A stretch of DNA of 64,000 nt from the NCBI GenBank assembly GCA_025738555.1, contig JAOVFP010000009.1, positions 744,001 through 808,000 of the forward strand, written 5' to 3'. The notes under the pieces are model-generated. The model saw nothing but the letters and a program-made list of their open reading frames with translations, was not told the origin of the DNA and made no database searches. Below are positions 36,030-46,203 of the stretch, in pieces; position 1 is the stretch's first letter; the number at the start of each line of letters is the position of its first letter. Source of the DNA: Cyathus striatus. Lineage: Eukaryota > Basidiomycota > Agaricomycetes > Agaricales > Nidulariaceae. The position numbers and the translations under genes were made by a program.

Positions 36030-36420
36030 TTTGCGCAGGCGTCGAGGAAGGAGGTCGGAACCCCCCGGTAATAGCCAATTTAACTTCCGTGTCAGCGTGT
36101 TCATTCCCCAGAGCACCCATGTTCTCAGGTACCCAGGGGATGCGTTCCAAGAGTCCCAGTCCATCGAGGAGATCCAGGAAGGTTATTGTGATCGATCATC
36201 GAGCAGCCAGATGGGAGGGAAGCCACCTGCTGCGGATAGAGAAGCTTGGTTGTCTGGGATCCCCAAGTCGTTATGGGATTCCAAAAGTAATAGTTACGCT
36301 TGGGAATGTGTTGGCAATAGAGAAGATAGTGCTGGACGAGTCTCGCAAAGGAGGACGACCATGGCAATGACAGTTAAGAGAGACGCAACGCAAAGTGCTA
36401 GTGAACGCTTGAACCGTGAG
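36030..36420 (-). pseudogene. LINE-type RNase H remnant
   Basis: Read on the minus strand, the stretch ends with PWVPENMGALGNEHADTEVK. This is the WVPGHxGxxGNExADxxAK signature of the RNase H domain of non-LTR retrotransposons. It is preceded by SRWLPSH and LDLLDGLGLLE-type sequence in the expected order. No reverse transcriptase is left nearby and the frame has stops. The plus-strand ORFs over the same bases are shadows. Confidence 0.45.
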
Positions 36421-37857
36421 AAGACACTGCGGCCCGATAAGTGTCGGCTTATTAGTTACGTAAGTACCCATCAGACACTCGCACTCGCCTTCCCAACTAC
36501 CCTTTCCTTCTCTACGTACATTCCACAGCACACTCCTCTCACTACGTCCTTTACACTTCCTATCCACTTGTCCCGGCCCAAGTGCTAGCAGCTCCTAATC
36601 GACAAATATGCCACCTTTGGTGTGACACTCAGTGACTTTCACTGTCTCCCACCACATCTCATAGAAGGATATTCTATTGACATCCACAACAGACGCAAGG
36701 CATGTCGTATATTCCTCGTATTCCCTATCCGTTCTCTTTGCCGATTCCTTCGCACTCCTTTCTTCAAATCATCTTATTCTCCTGCCTCCTTTTGTTTCTT
36801 TCCTTCCCTGATATCTATCCTCACTCCTCGTACCCATCCGTCTGTTCGACCTCTCTCTTCTCGTGCTTACGTCCCTTCTTCGTTCCTCTGTTCGTTTCTC
36901 CAACGCATCACTTTTTTACTTCCTTTCTCCTCCCTCGTCGTCACCTCGCTAACCCCCCTCCCCTCCCAACAGTACACCACTTCACTTCTGCCCAACCCCG
37001 AAAGGAGATAGCAACCCTCCAGCTTGAGACACTGCGCAGGCAGTCATCCAGGGGGACGTCTACCTCTTAGCTAGCGATTCTGTATGGAATGCACTTGCGA
37101 ATGGGATAGGTGCTTGTGCTGGATGACGAACGAGGCGGGGATGGGAAAGGGATAAATATAAGTGAGTGAACTTCTTCGTGTTGTCCTCTGCTTTGCTCCT
37201 CTTTCTTATGTTCTCCTTCCTCCTTCTCTTTTCACCCTTATACTGACGCTATCTCCCGTACAATGACCACAGCCGACATTCCATCGCGGTTTAGGACCTT
37301 GTAGGCTTTGCGCGTAGACGGAGCGCGAGGGCGAGGTATCCTTCAGTTCGCCCACACATGCGGTTAGGGTTATAACGACGGCGCTGACGTTTCCTGTGCT
37401 TGACGAAATTCTCGCAGCTTCCAAGGGCATTTGCGTGACGTATATACTTCCATAATACAAGCAACTATCGTCACGTCAAGGAACATAGGTCATATCCTCA
37501 ACGGCAAAGTACCTGCCAACCTGGTATCTTATGTAGTGCAGAAACTATCCATCTAAGCCTACGTATGAGATATAGATCAGCAAACATATCGGCGTACTGT
37601 ACAAGCCACCCAACGTTCCCAGACCTACGTCGTAGTTCCACTTCCAAGTGCTCATTCCGTTGAGCACGCGCCAGACGTGCGCTCATAGCGTTCGTGAGTC
37701 ATTAATGAGCTACCAAGAGTAATAATTATGCGCACGTATTTGGTGAACATGTCATGGCCTGTGGATGAGTCTTGTAAAGGAGAGCACGATATGATTCAAT
37801 CACATGTGAGCGCCATGCAATGTCCACAATATAATACATGCGTCGTAATCCATTATG
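36421..37857. other. Intergenic: pyrimidine-rich tract and inverted hydrolase-upstream fragment
   Basis: From about 36720 to 37000 the plus strand is strongly C/T-rich. Around 37590-37690 a short piece (CACCCAACGTTCCCAGACCT) is the reverse complement of sequence that lies upstream of the two duplicated hydrolase copies (near 53700 and 63850). I see no gene. Confidence 0.45.
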
Positions 37858-39010
37858 AACACACAACTTAGCTTAGCATCAAATAATGATCAAGCATACA
37901 ATTGTTTCACGGACTTACTGATGTACTGCCTTGTACTTATACAAGTATAGGCTGTGTATCTCACCGCTTGGATGAACATCAAAAGACGGTCGTTGAGGTG
38001 TTCTCATCATCAAGTTCATAACTTTCGAGGCCCATTTGTACAAATTTAACCGCGTCAAGCCCACGCGTAGTATCAATAAATAGTGCAACTCCATGACTCA
38101 AGTGCTAACGACCGTAGCCCCACACAGTCGATAGCATACTAATACTTAACCCCGTCCCCTCCCGCCCCCAATTTCTAACCCACATCCACGATGTCCACAG
38201 CAACCCGTCCGTTTTTCACCTATAACCAAATTGTTCGATTTGGTCTCCTCGTTCAGCGCATACAAGGCGCAAAGCTGGTCACGCATGACAACGAAGTTGT
38301 TCCGCTACCGAATGATGCTCGTTTGGTTCGAGCTATCAACAACGTTAGCAACCTTGCAGTCTCCGAGTCCGATTCTCCTCTAGTAAAAATCACTTCTGGT
38401 GGAATCCACATTCGGATCGTGCGTCGGCCTGAAGGCAAAGGATCTTCTTCAGTATTTTCTGTAGCTGCTACCACCTCCAAAGAGGAACTCCTACACAAGT
38501 CTCCATCATCTGGAGTTAAAGAATACCATGTCTTCGATGACTATGCAACAAGTTTCATATGGCCTGTCACGGACAGTGGCCGAGACCAACTGGATGACCC
38601 CAAGACCGAATTCGATAGATCACTCGCAGATCGTCTAATTGCATGGGCGGAAGCTTATGATGACAATTTTAGAAGAAGAGAGCTGGATCAGGGTGCAGAT
38701 GAAGAAGTATTCGATACGATAGAGCAAATTACTTCGTGGACGATGGAAGGCGCCTTGCTTTCTGTTGGAATTGCTCTCACTACATCTACTCCGGTGGTTT
38801 ATTCAGCATATCTCAGGAAAGCCAATGCAGTTAGGTTTTCTGGAGATGAAGACACCGACGGTGAAATATTTTGCAAATTGGTACTAAAGCTGGTACGCAT
38901 CCTTTTCAATTAAAATTGTTTAAAATTCTTATGACCACAATTTTTATACAGAAAGAGCAGCTTTCACTAAGCCATGACAAAAGTCCAGAATTTCACATTG
39001 GAATATTGCG
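37858..39010 (+). repeat. Copy B of a 1.1-kb dispersed duplication
   Basis: Partner of 24890-25980. This copy keeps the open reading frame. Confidence 0.75.
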
Positions 39011-39032
39011 TCTTATAGGTAGTGGACAATAG
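38191..39032 (+). CDS. Small probable single-pass membrane protein, unknown function
   Basis: Exons 38191-38892 and 38952-39032, joined by a 59-nt GTACGC...TACAG intron, encode 260 aa ending LRLIGSGQ. The N-terminal part (MSTATRPFFTYNQIVRFGLL) is followed by a soluble region with THDNEVVPLPNDARLVRA, SGGIHIRIVRRPEGKG and FDRSLADRLIAWAEAYDD. An acidic stretch and one hydrophobic segment follow, EGALLSVGIALTTSTPVVYS, consistent with a membrane helix at about residues 190-212. The arrangement of a conserved soluble part and a late helix resembles fungal DUF6535-like membrane proteins, but I cannot confirm membership. A second, broken copy lies at 25190-25975. This copy has no lesion. Confidence 0.6.
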
Positions 39033-39305
39033 TTATTAGCTGTAGAATGCTGAGCAATAAATATCTTTTGACTCTTATCCAAGTACTTTAAATAAGGTTA
39101 CTGTATCTTTCTAAGGCCACCTCACCGCCAACTCAAGGGTTTTTCATCTTGTTTTCTGAATTTGTGCACCAACGTCCAAACAGTATTAAAATCGTCTTTG
39201 AACAAGATTTGAATGCATGAATTCATGGAAGCTTGTGCCAGGTTCACATTCTTTACATAACTTTAAGTACTAGTATACTGTACTTATATACCGACTACCC
39301 ACATT

Positions 39306-40253
39306 TCATGATGTTCCACTAGGACCAGCTACAGCTCTTGGAGCACTTCTAGGGTTCATACCAATAATGAAGCCATTAGTTCCTACAGAGATAGCAAGAT
39401 AAAGTTTCTTGCCACTCCATGTAACCTCGTATATAACTCTAGGGGGTAAATCAGGTTTCTTGGCACCCTGTGTTCCGATGGGATGCCCCCCGGTGAGCGC
39501 AGCTTCAAGAAGACGAAGAATTTCAGCGCGCGTAATGCCCTTTTCCATGAATTGTGAACCGTGTTCAGACCAAATATGTTTCTCTCCGCGTCTCATAGTT
39601 CCCTTTTCAAGCCAAATGATATCTACTGGGACGCCTTCGATAGAGCCTTTTTTAACTCTAAATATTGTAATAACATTCTAGACAGTCATCTTCCTCGGCG
39701 GTTGAGCTCCCAAGGCTTCCTGAATTAAACGCTTTTGCTCTGTCGTGAGCTTTCCAGGTTCAATGTCAACGCTGGAGATGGAACTGGGAGCGGGCTTGGG
39801 CTCCTTGGATTTCTTGGACTTCTTTGGTTTGGCCTTAGGTCTCTCAGGGCTAGACGTTTTGGAAACAGTATCAGTACGCTTGAGGAGTTATTCAAATGCA
39901 TTGAGAGTTGCGATCAAAACACAATGACTTGAATGTAAAGAGCGCACCTCATAGCTATGGTGCCCACGTGCCAGTGGACGATTCCATTCTTCGGGGCTGG
40001 GGTCTGGTTCTCTGGCTTCTAAATCATTGATATGCTCATAAGAACGCTCATAAAACTGTTTTTATTTTTGTTAAAGTTAATAGTAAAGAAAAAATTACTA
40101 AAACATACTTACGTCTGAGTAATCATGGTAACTACGAGCACGCAGTAGGTCGTCGCTTCGCTTCTCATAAACGAGGTGGGTATTATGAAAGTAATGTGGA
40201 AGTGCAGAAGTTAGGATAGGAACTGCTAGAAGGATAGCGCTGAAGAGTCTCAT
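39306..40253 (-). pseudogene. Secreted protein with possible BECR-like nuclease C-terminus; one in-frame stop
   Basis: Minus-strand exons: 40253-40113, 40055-39948, then from 39878. The start MRLFSAILLAVPILTSALP is a good signal peptide. A charged linker follows (EPDPSPEEWNRPL; KPKKSKKSKEPKPAP; LTTEQKRLIQEALG). The C-terminal domain, about 110 aa, contains VDIIWLEKG, HIWSEHGSQF, TRAEILRLLEAALTGG, PPRVIYEVTWSGKKLYLAISV and GFIIGMNP. A His-rich start, a helix, then two strands and a Gly-x-Ile-x-Gly-x-x-Pro end recall BECR-fold RNase domains of polymorphic secreted toxins. This is only a pattern match. A TAG at 39680-39678 lies in frame with both flanking parts (KMTV then NVITIFRVKKG). The gene is therefore interrupted unless an unrecognised intron removes the stop. 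Confidence 0.5.
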
Positions 40254-40716
40254 CGTCGATGATAGATTTGGATTAGAAATGCTGAGAAAATGTAAACGAC
40301 CTGCGTTTTACTGCGACCCGCGCTGAAGATTTTGTTTGAGCTGAGCGAGATGCTTTTTAAACACTCTTTCGAGCGCCTAGTTCCAATGGGTATTATTATA
40401 GTGTGTGATCAGTGTGTGAAGTCATGTATAAGTTGGATAGTTACTGAAACACATTCCTCATTCTTGATTATGGTCAGCATTGATAATTGATTGATCCTTG
40501 AGGGTTGGCGATGGCTACTGAAATCTATGAATGGCAACTTACCCTTCACGAATATTTAGGCAGCAGTTTCTGAATGAATTTATTTACTATATTTGAAACC
40601 ATTCAGTAAATAGGGCATGTCGGGGACAATGGTAAGTGCCAGGAGAAATAGGCACTAGGATCTTACGTTGAAAAGCATGGACCAGGGCAGACCTAAGCTT
40701 AAAAGTTATGTGCTAT
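40254..40716. other. Intergenic between secreted gene and gypsy LTR
   Basis: Likely holds the promoter of the minus-strand secreted gene. No other feature seen. Confidence 0.4.
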
Positions 40717-40851
40717 TGTAGTGGCACGGCGGGACGGACAATGACTAGAGTGTGCGTGCGATGATGATGGTCGTATCGTTACTCGTTCTGCTCCTCCTCT
40801 ATCTACTGTACTCTAGTGATGACTAATCTACCAAGATCACGTGACCGTGCA
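40717..40851 (-). repeat. Gypsy 3' LTR (135 bp)
   Basis: Same sequence as the right LTR with roughly ten substitutions over 135 bp, mostly transitions. Intact length. Confidence 0.85.
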
Positions 40852-42499
40852 TGTGTGCCTGCGAGGTGAGCATGTCATCAGTGTGGACTCCCCTGGAGGG
40901 GGGTGCACTACTTCCCCCCACAATATACTCACACTTGTGCTCCGTGTGTCCCGCTGGAGGCAAACCTGGTCCTAAGGGTGGAGGAGGTGGCTCAGGGGGT
41001 GGATCAGAGTCATGCATGAAAGCATGCTGTGCTTGAGCCAATGGTGAGCCATCTCTAACGAGAAACTTCTGGAGTCTGCGTGTGTGGAATTCACCACTGA
41101 TTGGGTTACCATTTAAGTTTGCAAGTTTGTATGAATTCAGTAGACATTCCAAGATGTGTTTAGGTGGTGACCACATAGGAACTAACTTTTGTTCGGTACT
41201 GATGGGTTTTGCCAGGTCACTATGGTATATTTGAACTAGGTCACCTACGGAGAAGGATGTGTTGCCGGGGCCAGATTTGGTCACTTTTCGGTTGAAGGCA
41301 GCTTTGCGGTTGATAGTGCAGTGCATGGCTTTGGAATATCCATCAAGGTGTTGTTGAGTGGTGTAGGTGAGGTGTGTATCAATGTCAGGGGGGGGAAGAA
41401 TAGAGGAGCTCTGTTCTAAGGGTGTCTTATTGGTGTTTACAACTAAGCCCAAAAGAAGTTCTTTAGGAGAAAATTTCAATGATGGTAATATACACCAGTT
41501 GAGGATAGATATCGCTTTTTCGAAGTGGTCAGGCCATTTTGCAGGTAGGCGTTCCCAAGATGTGGAACTCCAGTCCTCTTCTCCTAGTTCTGGAGCACAT
41601 AGTCGAGCTAGAACATACAGCAGAAGTTTGTTTGTGCCTTCAACAAGTCCATTGATCCAGGGTGAATAAGCTGCCACAATGTGAGGTCAAGTGCTATAGG
41701 TGCAACAAAAATCGGCAACATCATGGCTATTGAAATGGGAGCCGCCATCAGACATGAAGACCTCGGGGGGACAGAAGTTGTAGAAAATATTGTGCAGGGC
41801 ATGTGTTGTAGTCTTGGAGGTGCCATTAGTTTTGAACATGAAGCCCCAGATATGTTGAGAAAATGTATAGAGGTAAAGACCAACTGTGTGATATCCTCCT
41901 TTCCCCACTGGTAGAGAGAGGTAATCACCAACTAAAAGCTCAAATGGGTGGTGGTGGATGATAGGCTGTAAGAGAGAATTGAGAAATGTGCCTCCAAAAT
42001 TTTTGCATTGAGCACAGTCTGTGATTGCAGTTATGATTGACTTGTCGAGACCAGGGCTGTGAATTCAGTTGAGTAAGGCCATCTTGATACTGTCATGGTG
42101 CCAATGTCCTTCCTTCTCGTGTTCCTCCTTGGCCAGTTGAACAGCCTCTTTCCTGCTGACACATTCTCGACAACTTCGAGCCCTCATCCTATTTCTGCCA
42201 CCAATATGCCACAACTTACCATCCTCTAGCATGTACTGAGTAGCCCAGTGTTGGGCCTGTTTTCTCTCCCATACTGAAGATTGCTCTGCTTTCAGACCTT
42301 CCAGTGTGTCGATGACTTGTAGAAAAAGAGGTTCGTTTGCAAACTGTTGTTGTAGAGCTAGAACCTCTGGGGAAGGTTGGACCTGTGAAAGGACATTAAT
42401 CAAACATGCGGAGCCCTCCCAATTGGGATCGACTGTCCATTGGCTGCCATTGTGGTTGGATTTGGGCAGGCCTTCAAACTGGCAGCTGATACCATCCAC
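40823..42499 (-). pseudogene. Gypsy integrase region
   Basis: Minus-strand pieces in order: a His/Cys zinc-binding segment (EEHEKEGHWHHDS then DCAQCKNFGG), the catalytic core with LLVGDYLSLPVGKGGYHT (first Asp), EVFMSDGGSHFNSHDV (second Asp) and SPWINGLVEGTNKLLLYVL (Glu), and a C-terminal GDLVQIYHSDLA, KLVPMWSPPKHI, NGNPISGEFHTRRLQKF tail. A TGA separates FCCTYST from PHIVAAYSPW. The stop near 42065 is also in the ancestral frame. All three DDE residues survive, but the protein is broken. Confidence 0.8.
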
Positions 42500-42739
42500 A
42501 ATGTTGAGTATGCCAGGAACATGTCATATGTCAACAATATTGTATGCGAGAACACTGTCCCTCTAGTGGGCATGGGTAGCAGTGAGTTTGTCATTCATGA
42601 GGACATCACAAAGGGCTTGACAGTCAGTTTTGATTTCTACTGGAAAGTTATAGAGAATGTCTACAAAATTATCTAGGGAGAATTTAAGGGCTGCAAATTT
42701 GAGTAGGTAGGGTTTATATTTGGCTTCAGCAGTGGAGGT

Positions 42740-43130
42740 TCATTTAGAGGCAAAGGCAATTGGGTGGCGGTGGGACACTGTTTTGCCACTAGGGAGGGTA
42801 ACATCTTGTCGCTGGCAAAGAACACCTGCAAAAGCATCAACACAGCCATCAGTGGTTACAATGAAATGGGATCTGTCATACCAGGGGGCTACACAAACGG
42901 GCTCAGAGATTAGTTTTGCCTTAAGGGCCAAGAAGGCTTGTGTATGAACTTGTGTCCAAATGGGGGAGAGTTTGAAGGCACACATGGCCTTCTGGTAGGC
43001 CTGTTTTTTGGTACCTGCAGGGACATCGACTAGACAGAGTAGGTCTCTAAGTGGTTTTTCGATAGTGGCATAGCCCTGGATGAGATCTCGAAAGTAACCT
43101 GTAAGACCAAGAAAGCCTTCAAGATGAGAG
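42740..43130 (-). pseudogene. Gypsy RNase H region
   Basis: Begins right after the TRIM insertion with HLEGFLGLTGYFRDLIQGYA (RT connection), then LRDLL, AFLALKAKLISEPV, FIVTTDGCVDAFAGVLCQ (RNase H first Asp) and HPIAFASK. Removing the TRIM joins this piece cleanly to WPIPHDAS of the RT side. Confidence 0.75.
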
Positions 43131-43348
43131 TGTTGGATTGGCAAGGTTGACAGCCTTGACTGGGTTATGGGGGTGTATAATATTGGAGCACTCCTGCCAT
43201 GGTGACGAGCCTGGTAGCCCACTCAACTGGTTAAGTACCTGTTCTTGCTTGTGTATAGGCAAGGGCTGGTAGCTCAGTTGGAAGAGTGCCTAGTCATGAG
43301 TACGGGTGGTCACAGGTTCAATCCCTGTTCAGTCCAATAGTTTTAACA
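43131..43348 (+). repeat. TRIM 5' LTR (218 bp)
   Basis: TG...CA ends. Contains TATA-like GTATAATATTGG near 43176 and the tRNA-like unit near the 3' end. Confidence 0.85.
43263..43336 (+). other. tRNA-like pol III unit in TRIM 5' LTR
   Basis: 74 nt. A perfect A box (TAGCTCAGTTGG, from position 8) and a B box (GGTTCAATCCC) are present. The acceptor stem GGGCTGG pairs with TCAGTCC by hand (two G-U pairs), the D stem is GCTC/GAGT, and the T stem ACAGG/CCTGT is perfect. The anticodon stem pairs poorly and the loop has C, not U, at position 33, so a working tRNA is unlikely. A T4 run at 43341-43344 is a minimal pol III terminator, four bases after the 3' end. Confidence 0.8.
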
Positions 43349-43435
43349 GGTTATGGGCCCCGAGTGCGGTGTTTGTATCTGTGTAGACTTCCTCCCTTGG
43401 TGATACGGTGACGAGCCTGTCTCCTTGTGGGGGTG

Positions 43436-43653
43436 TGTTGGATTGGCAAGGTTGACAGCCTTGACTGGGTTATGGGGGTGTATAATATTGGAGCACTCCT
43501 GCCATGGTGATGAGCCTGGTAGCCCACTCAACTGGTTAAGTACCTGTTCTTGCTTGTGTATAGGCAAGGGCTGGTAGCTCAGTTGGAAGAGTGCCTAGTC
43601 ATGAGTACGGGTGGTCACAGGTTCAATCCCTGTTCAGTCCAATAGTTTTAACA
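43436..43653 (+). repeat. TRIM 3' LTR (218 bp)
   Basis: Same length as the 5' LTR with about one difference (GACGAGC versus GATGAGC). Followed by the second GAGAG. Confidence 0.85.
43568..43641 (+). other. tRNA-like pol III unit in TRIM 3' LTR
   Basis: Identical to the unit at 43263-43336, again followed by TTTT at 43646-43649. Confidence 0.8.
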
Positions 43654-43768
43654 GAGAGGCATCATGTGGGATTGGCCAATTGACAATAGCTGCAAGCTTG
43701 GATGGGTCAGGAGAGACACCATTGGGTCCGACAAGTGCACCACCAAATATTGTTTCTGTCATGAACAC

Positions 43769-44482
43769 TCAGAGCTTGGAGGCTGATAGGGAAAGTTTCT
43801 CCTTGCAGATGCATTCCAGGATGGTGTGGAGTTTATGAATACCTTCTTCGAATGTGTCAGCTGTGGAGCCCCCATCGTCGATGAAGAGTTCACAGGTGTT
43901 GTTAGCTATGAGATCATGTAAGAGTCTAGCAGTCATGTGTGCAAACCCAGAGGGTCTGCCAGTCACACCAAATGGCATGCAATCATATGAGAAGTAACTG
44001 TGGCCCTCCACATAAAACACAATGTAGGGTTGAGAGTCTGGATGTACTGCAATGCCATAGAACCCAGCTGCAAAGTCAAAGACATGTATGTAGTGGTGTC
44101 CTGATAAATGGAGCTGTTTGGCTCGCAAGTCACCCTGAGGCATAGGTGCAATTTCAGTGGCTTTATTGATCTGGTTAAAATCATGGCAGAGTCGCCATTT
44201 GGGAGGTGGGAGGGGAGCATTGACTGAAGGTGCAGGTGTGGGATGTGGAGGAAGGTTAAAGGCTGGTTCCAATCCATTGGCAACACATTGATCGTTCACC
44301 TGGTGTTGGAGTTCTTCTAATGAAAGACCAGGGTGGGTATGCTTCTTTTTGGCAATTACTGTAGGTGCAGCGGCCTTGATGTCTCGAAGGTGAATCTGGT
44401 GAATGATGCCTGCCTCAAGCATGGTATCAATTTGCTGGTCCAGAAAACAATGCTGTATCAGGTTCAGTGTTCGTTGACCCAC
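43769..44482 (-). pseudogene. Gypsy reverse transcriptase region
   Basis: Contains the RT motifs in order: LCHDFNQINKATEIAPMP, HVFDFAAGFYGIAVHPDS (first catalytic Asp), SYDCMPFGVTGRPSGFAHM, and LFIDDGGSTADTFEEGIHKL (YxDD box, here FIDD). A TGA follows SASKL where the family usually has Cys. The open reading continues beyond it as VFMTETIFGGALVGPNGVSPDP up to the TRIM insertion. Confidence 0.85.
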
Positions 44483-44763
44483 TTTGGTGGGGAATCAAGC
44501 ATCATCAGGTATATTGAGTTTGTGAACTGCATCTGGTATGGCATTCACTTCATGGAGGAAAGTGCAAAACAGTCAGCAAATTCTGCTATTAAGAGTTGTA
44601 CCTCCTCATGTTGTGCTTCAGTTAAGTCAGGACCAATTTTAACCTCCTGTAAGATATTCTGTATATGCTTGGGGTTGAAGGGGTCCATATGGCGCGTATA
44701 AATTGAGTCTAAGTCCTCTGGGGATAATGTGAAGACTGCAGGAGGTGGGTCAGTATCAGCCAG

Positions 44764-45528
44764 TCATGGGTGGAGATTTGTGGTTGGTACTTCCCTCGAG
44801 GGGGGTGTGTGACTCCCCCCTGTGGTGTACACATGCGATTTGGTAGTAAACTCCTTGCCCATGTCCTCCTCAATAGTGATGCATCTTCCTCCTCCAATGA
44901 GTGTGACTGGTAGTTGACTGGTGTAAGGGGTGATAGGTGTACCAGATGTGGCATTATTGAACAGGAGGGACCAGGAGCCTGATATAGCATTATGGACAAA
45001 GACAGTGTCAGTGGTAAGGTCATGATCAGCATGGAATTTCTGGAGAAGAGGTTTCCCAAGCAAGAATTCCCAAGAGCCACCACTGTCGAAGACCTTGAAT
45101 TCACCTGTTATCTGGACTGCGCCAAGTTTCATGGGGCCATGCCAAGTAGCTGTCAACCAAACAATAGAGCCATTAGCAAGGTGGAGGCATTTATGAGAAG
45201 GATACCAGTTAGTGAGGGAATGTTTGAGTGAGTTGAAGATAGAAGAAGACATGACACCAATAAGAGTGCCAGTATCAAACAATGCTGTAGCAGACACAGA
45301 CTGGTTGTCATTGTCACCAAAAGTTAGCTTGTGAAGGAATGGAACAGTGGTAGAGGCCTTCGCATCCACAGAGTACAAGTCAATAACATCGCTATTTGTG
45401 TAGGAATTATGTACATGATATAACTTGTCTGTGGTGGCCTCCACTCCGACAAGGGTCGAAGTTGGGGCCGCCAGTGTGTGATTTACGCTGACAGCCCTTC
45501 CCCTTTTCCCTGCCCTTTGTTCATCCAT
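44764..45528 (-). pseudogene. Gypsy retropepsin region
   Basis: SATALFDTGTLIGVMSSSIF supplies the D-T-G active site. FDSGGSWEFLLGKPLLQKF supplies the hydrophobic-hydrophobic-Gly flap partner. It lies between the zinc knuckle and RT as expected for a gypsy pol. Confidence 0.75.
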
Positions 45529-45800
45529 GCAAATGCATCCTCCATGACTGAAACTTGATTCACTCTAACAGTATGATTAAAATTCCCCAGCTGCATTGCT
45601 GCTTGACTGTGCCATTTACGTTCTTGAGCAGGCACCAGGTCCGAGGACATGCAAGTGAGGGTTTGATGACCAGTGTGTGCACAGTTCCAACATTCACCGG
45701 AACAGATAGGTGCTCCTCCAGGTTGGAGCAGAAACTCACTAAGATCCATGGGTTCTTTGAGGTGTGAGTACTTGGTGTGCCAGGCAACACACTGCACCAT
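45483..45800 (-). pseudogene. Gag zinc-knuckle region
   Basis: Contains CWNCAHTGHQTLTC, a CX2CX4HX4C nucleocapsid knuckle, after KEPMDLSEFLLQPGGAP. The frame differs from gag upstream, so it is separated by an indel or a programmed shift that I cannot resolve. Confidence 0.7.
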
Positions 45801-46203
45801 CCATCAGGCATGGCCATCAGCTGTGTCTGGATGGACTGGGTATTCCACCAGGACTGCGCACATCTGGGCAGCTAAAGTGTTGTCAGCCAGGCGGCTAGCT
45901 GATTGTCCAGGTTGTCTAGTAGGCATAGGGGATGGTGAAGTGGTGGTAGCTGGTGGGGAATGTATGGGTGGGAGACATGTACTAGGCGAAACAGGGGAAG
46001 GGCAGGCAGCAAGTTGCTTCCTGAGATTGTCAATCTCACTCATGAGCTTGCTTTTCAGCTCACTTTTCAATGCAGAGGTGCGCTGCAGCCACTCCAGCCC
46101 TTCCCCTGATGTGCATGAGCTTGATGATGGAGATTGCTTCAGAAAACTTGGACCAATTGCTGAAGTCAGTGTCTAGGTGATCACATAAGATATCTGGCAA
46201 ATT

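Larger units (their letters stand above)
43131..43653 (+). mobile_element. 523-bp TRIM (miniature LTR element) with tRNA-like unit in each LTR
   Basis: Two direct 218-bp repeats (43131-43348 and 43436-43653) start TGTTGG and end TTAACA. They differ by about one base and enclose only 87 bp. A perfect 5-bp GAGAG duplication flanks the whole (43126-43130 and 43654-43658). The inner 87 bp begin GGTTATGGGCCCC, a plausible tRNA-primer site, and end in a G-rich tract (TGTGGGGGTG) usable as a polypurine tract. There is no coding capacity. Each LTR contains a 74-nt tRNA-like sequence followed by TTTT. It sits inside the RT/RNase H region of the older gypsy element, and removing it with one GAGAG copy restores the gypsy frame. 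Near-identical LTRs mean a recent insertion. A tandem dimer of a tRNA SINE is the alternative, but the TG...CA ends, 5-bp duplication and unit structure favour a TRIM. Confidence 0.85.

Noticed and set aside
36031..37070. Plus-strand ORFs of 119-185 codons
   Set aside because: The first two are shadows of the minus-strand RNase H relic. The later ones are products of a pyrimidine-rich tract (Ser/Pro/Leu/Phe runs).
41608..41931. Separate ORFs overlapping the gypsy integrase
   Set aside because: They are other-frame shadows. The D, D and E motifs lie in the neighbouring frame.
43263..43336. A functional nuclear tRNA gene
   Set aside because: Boxes A and B, acceptor and T stems are good, but the anticodon stem pairs at only two or three positions and position 33 is not T. 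Both copies lie in identical LTRs of an inserted element.
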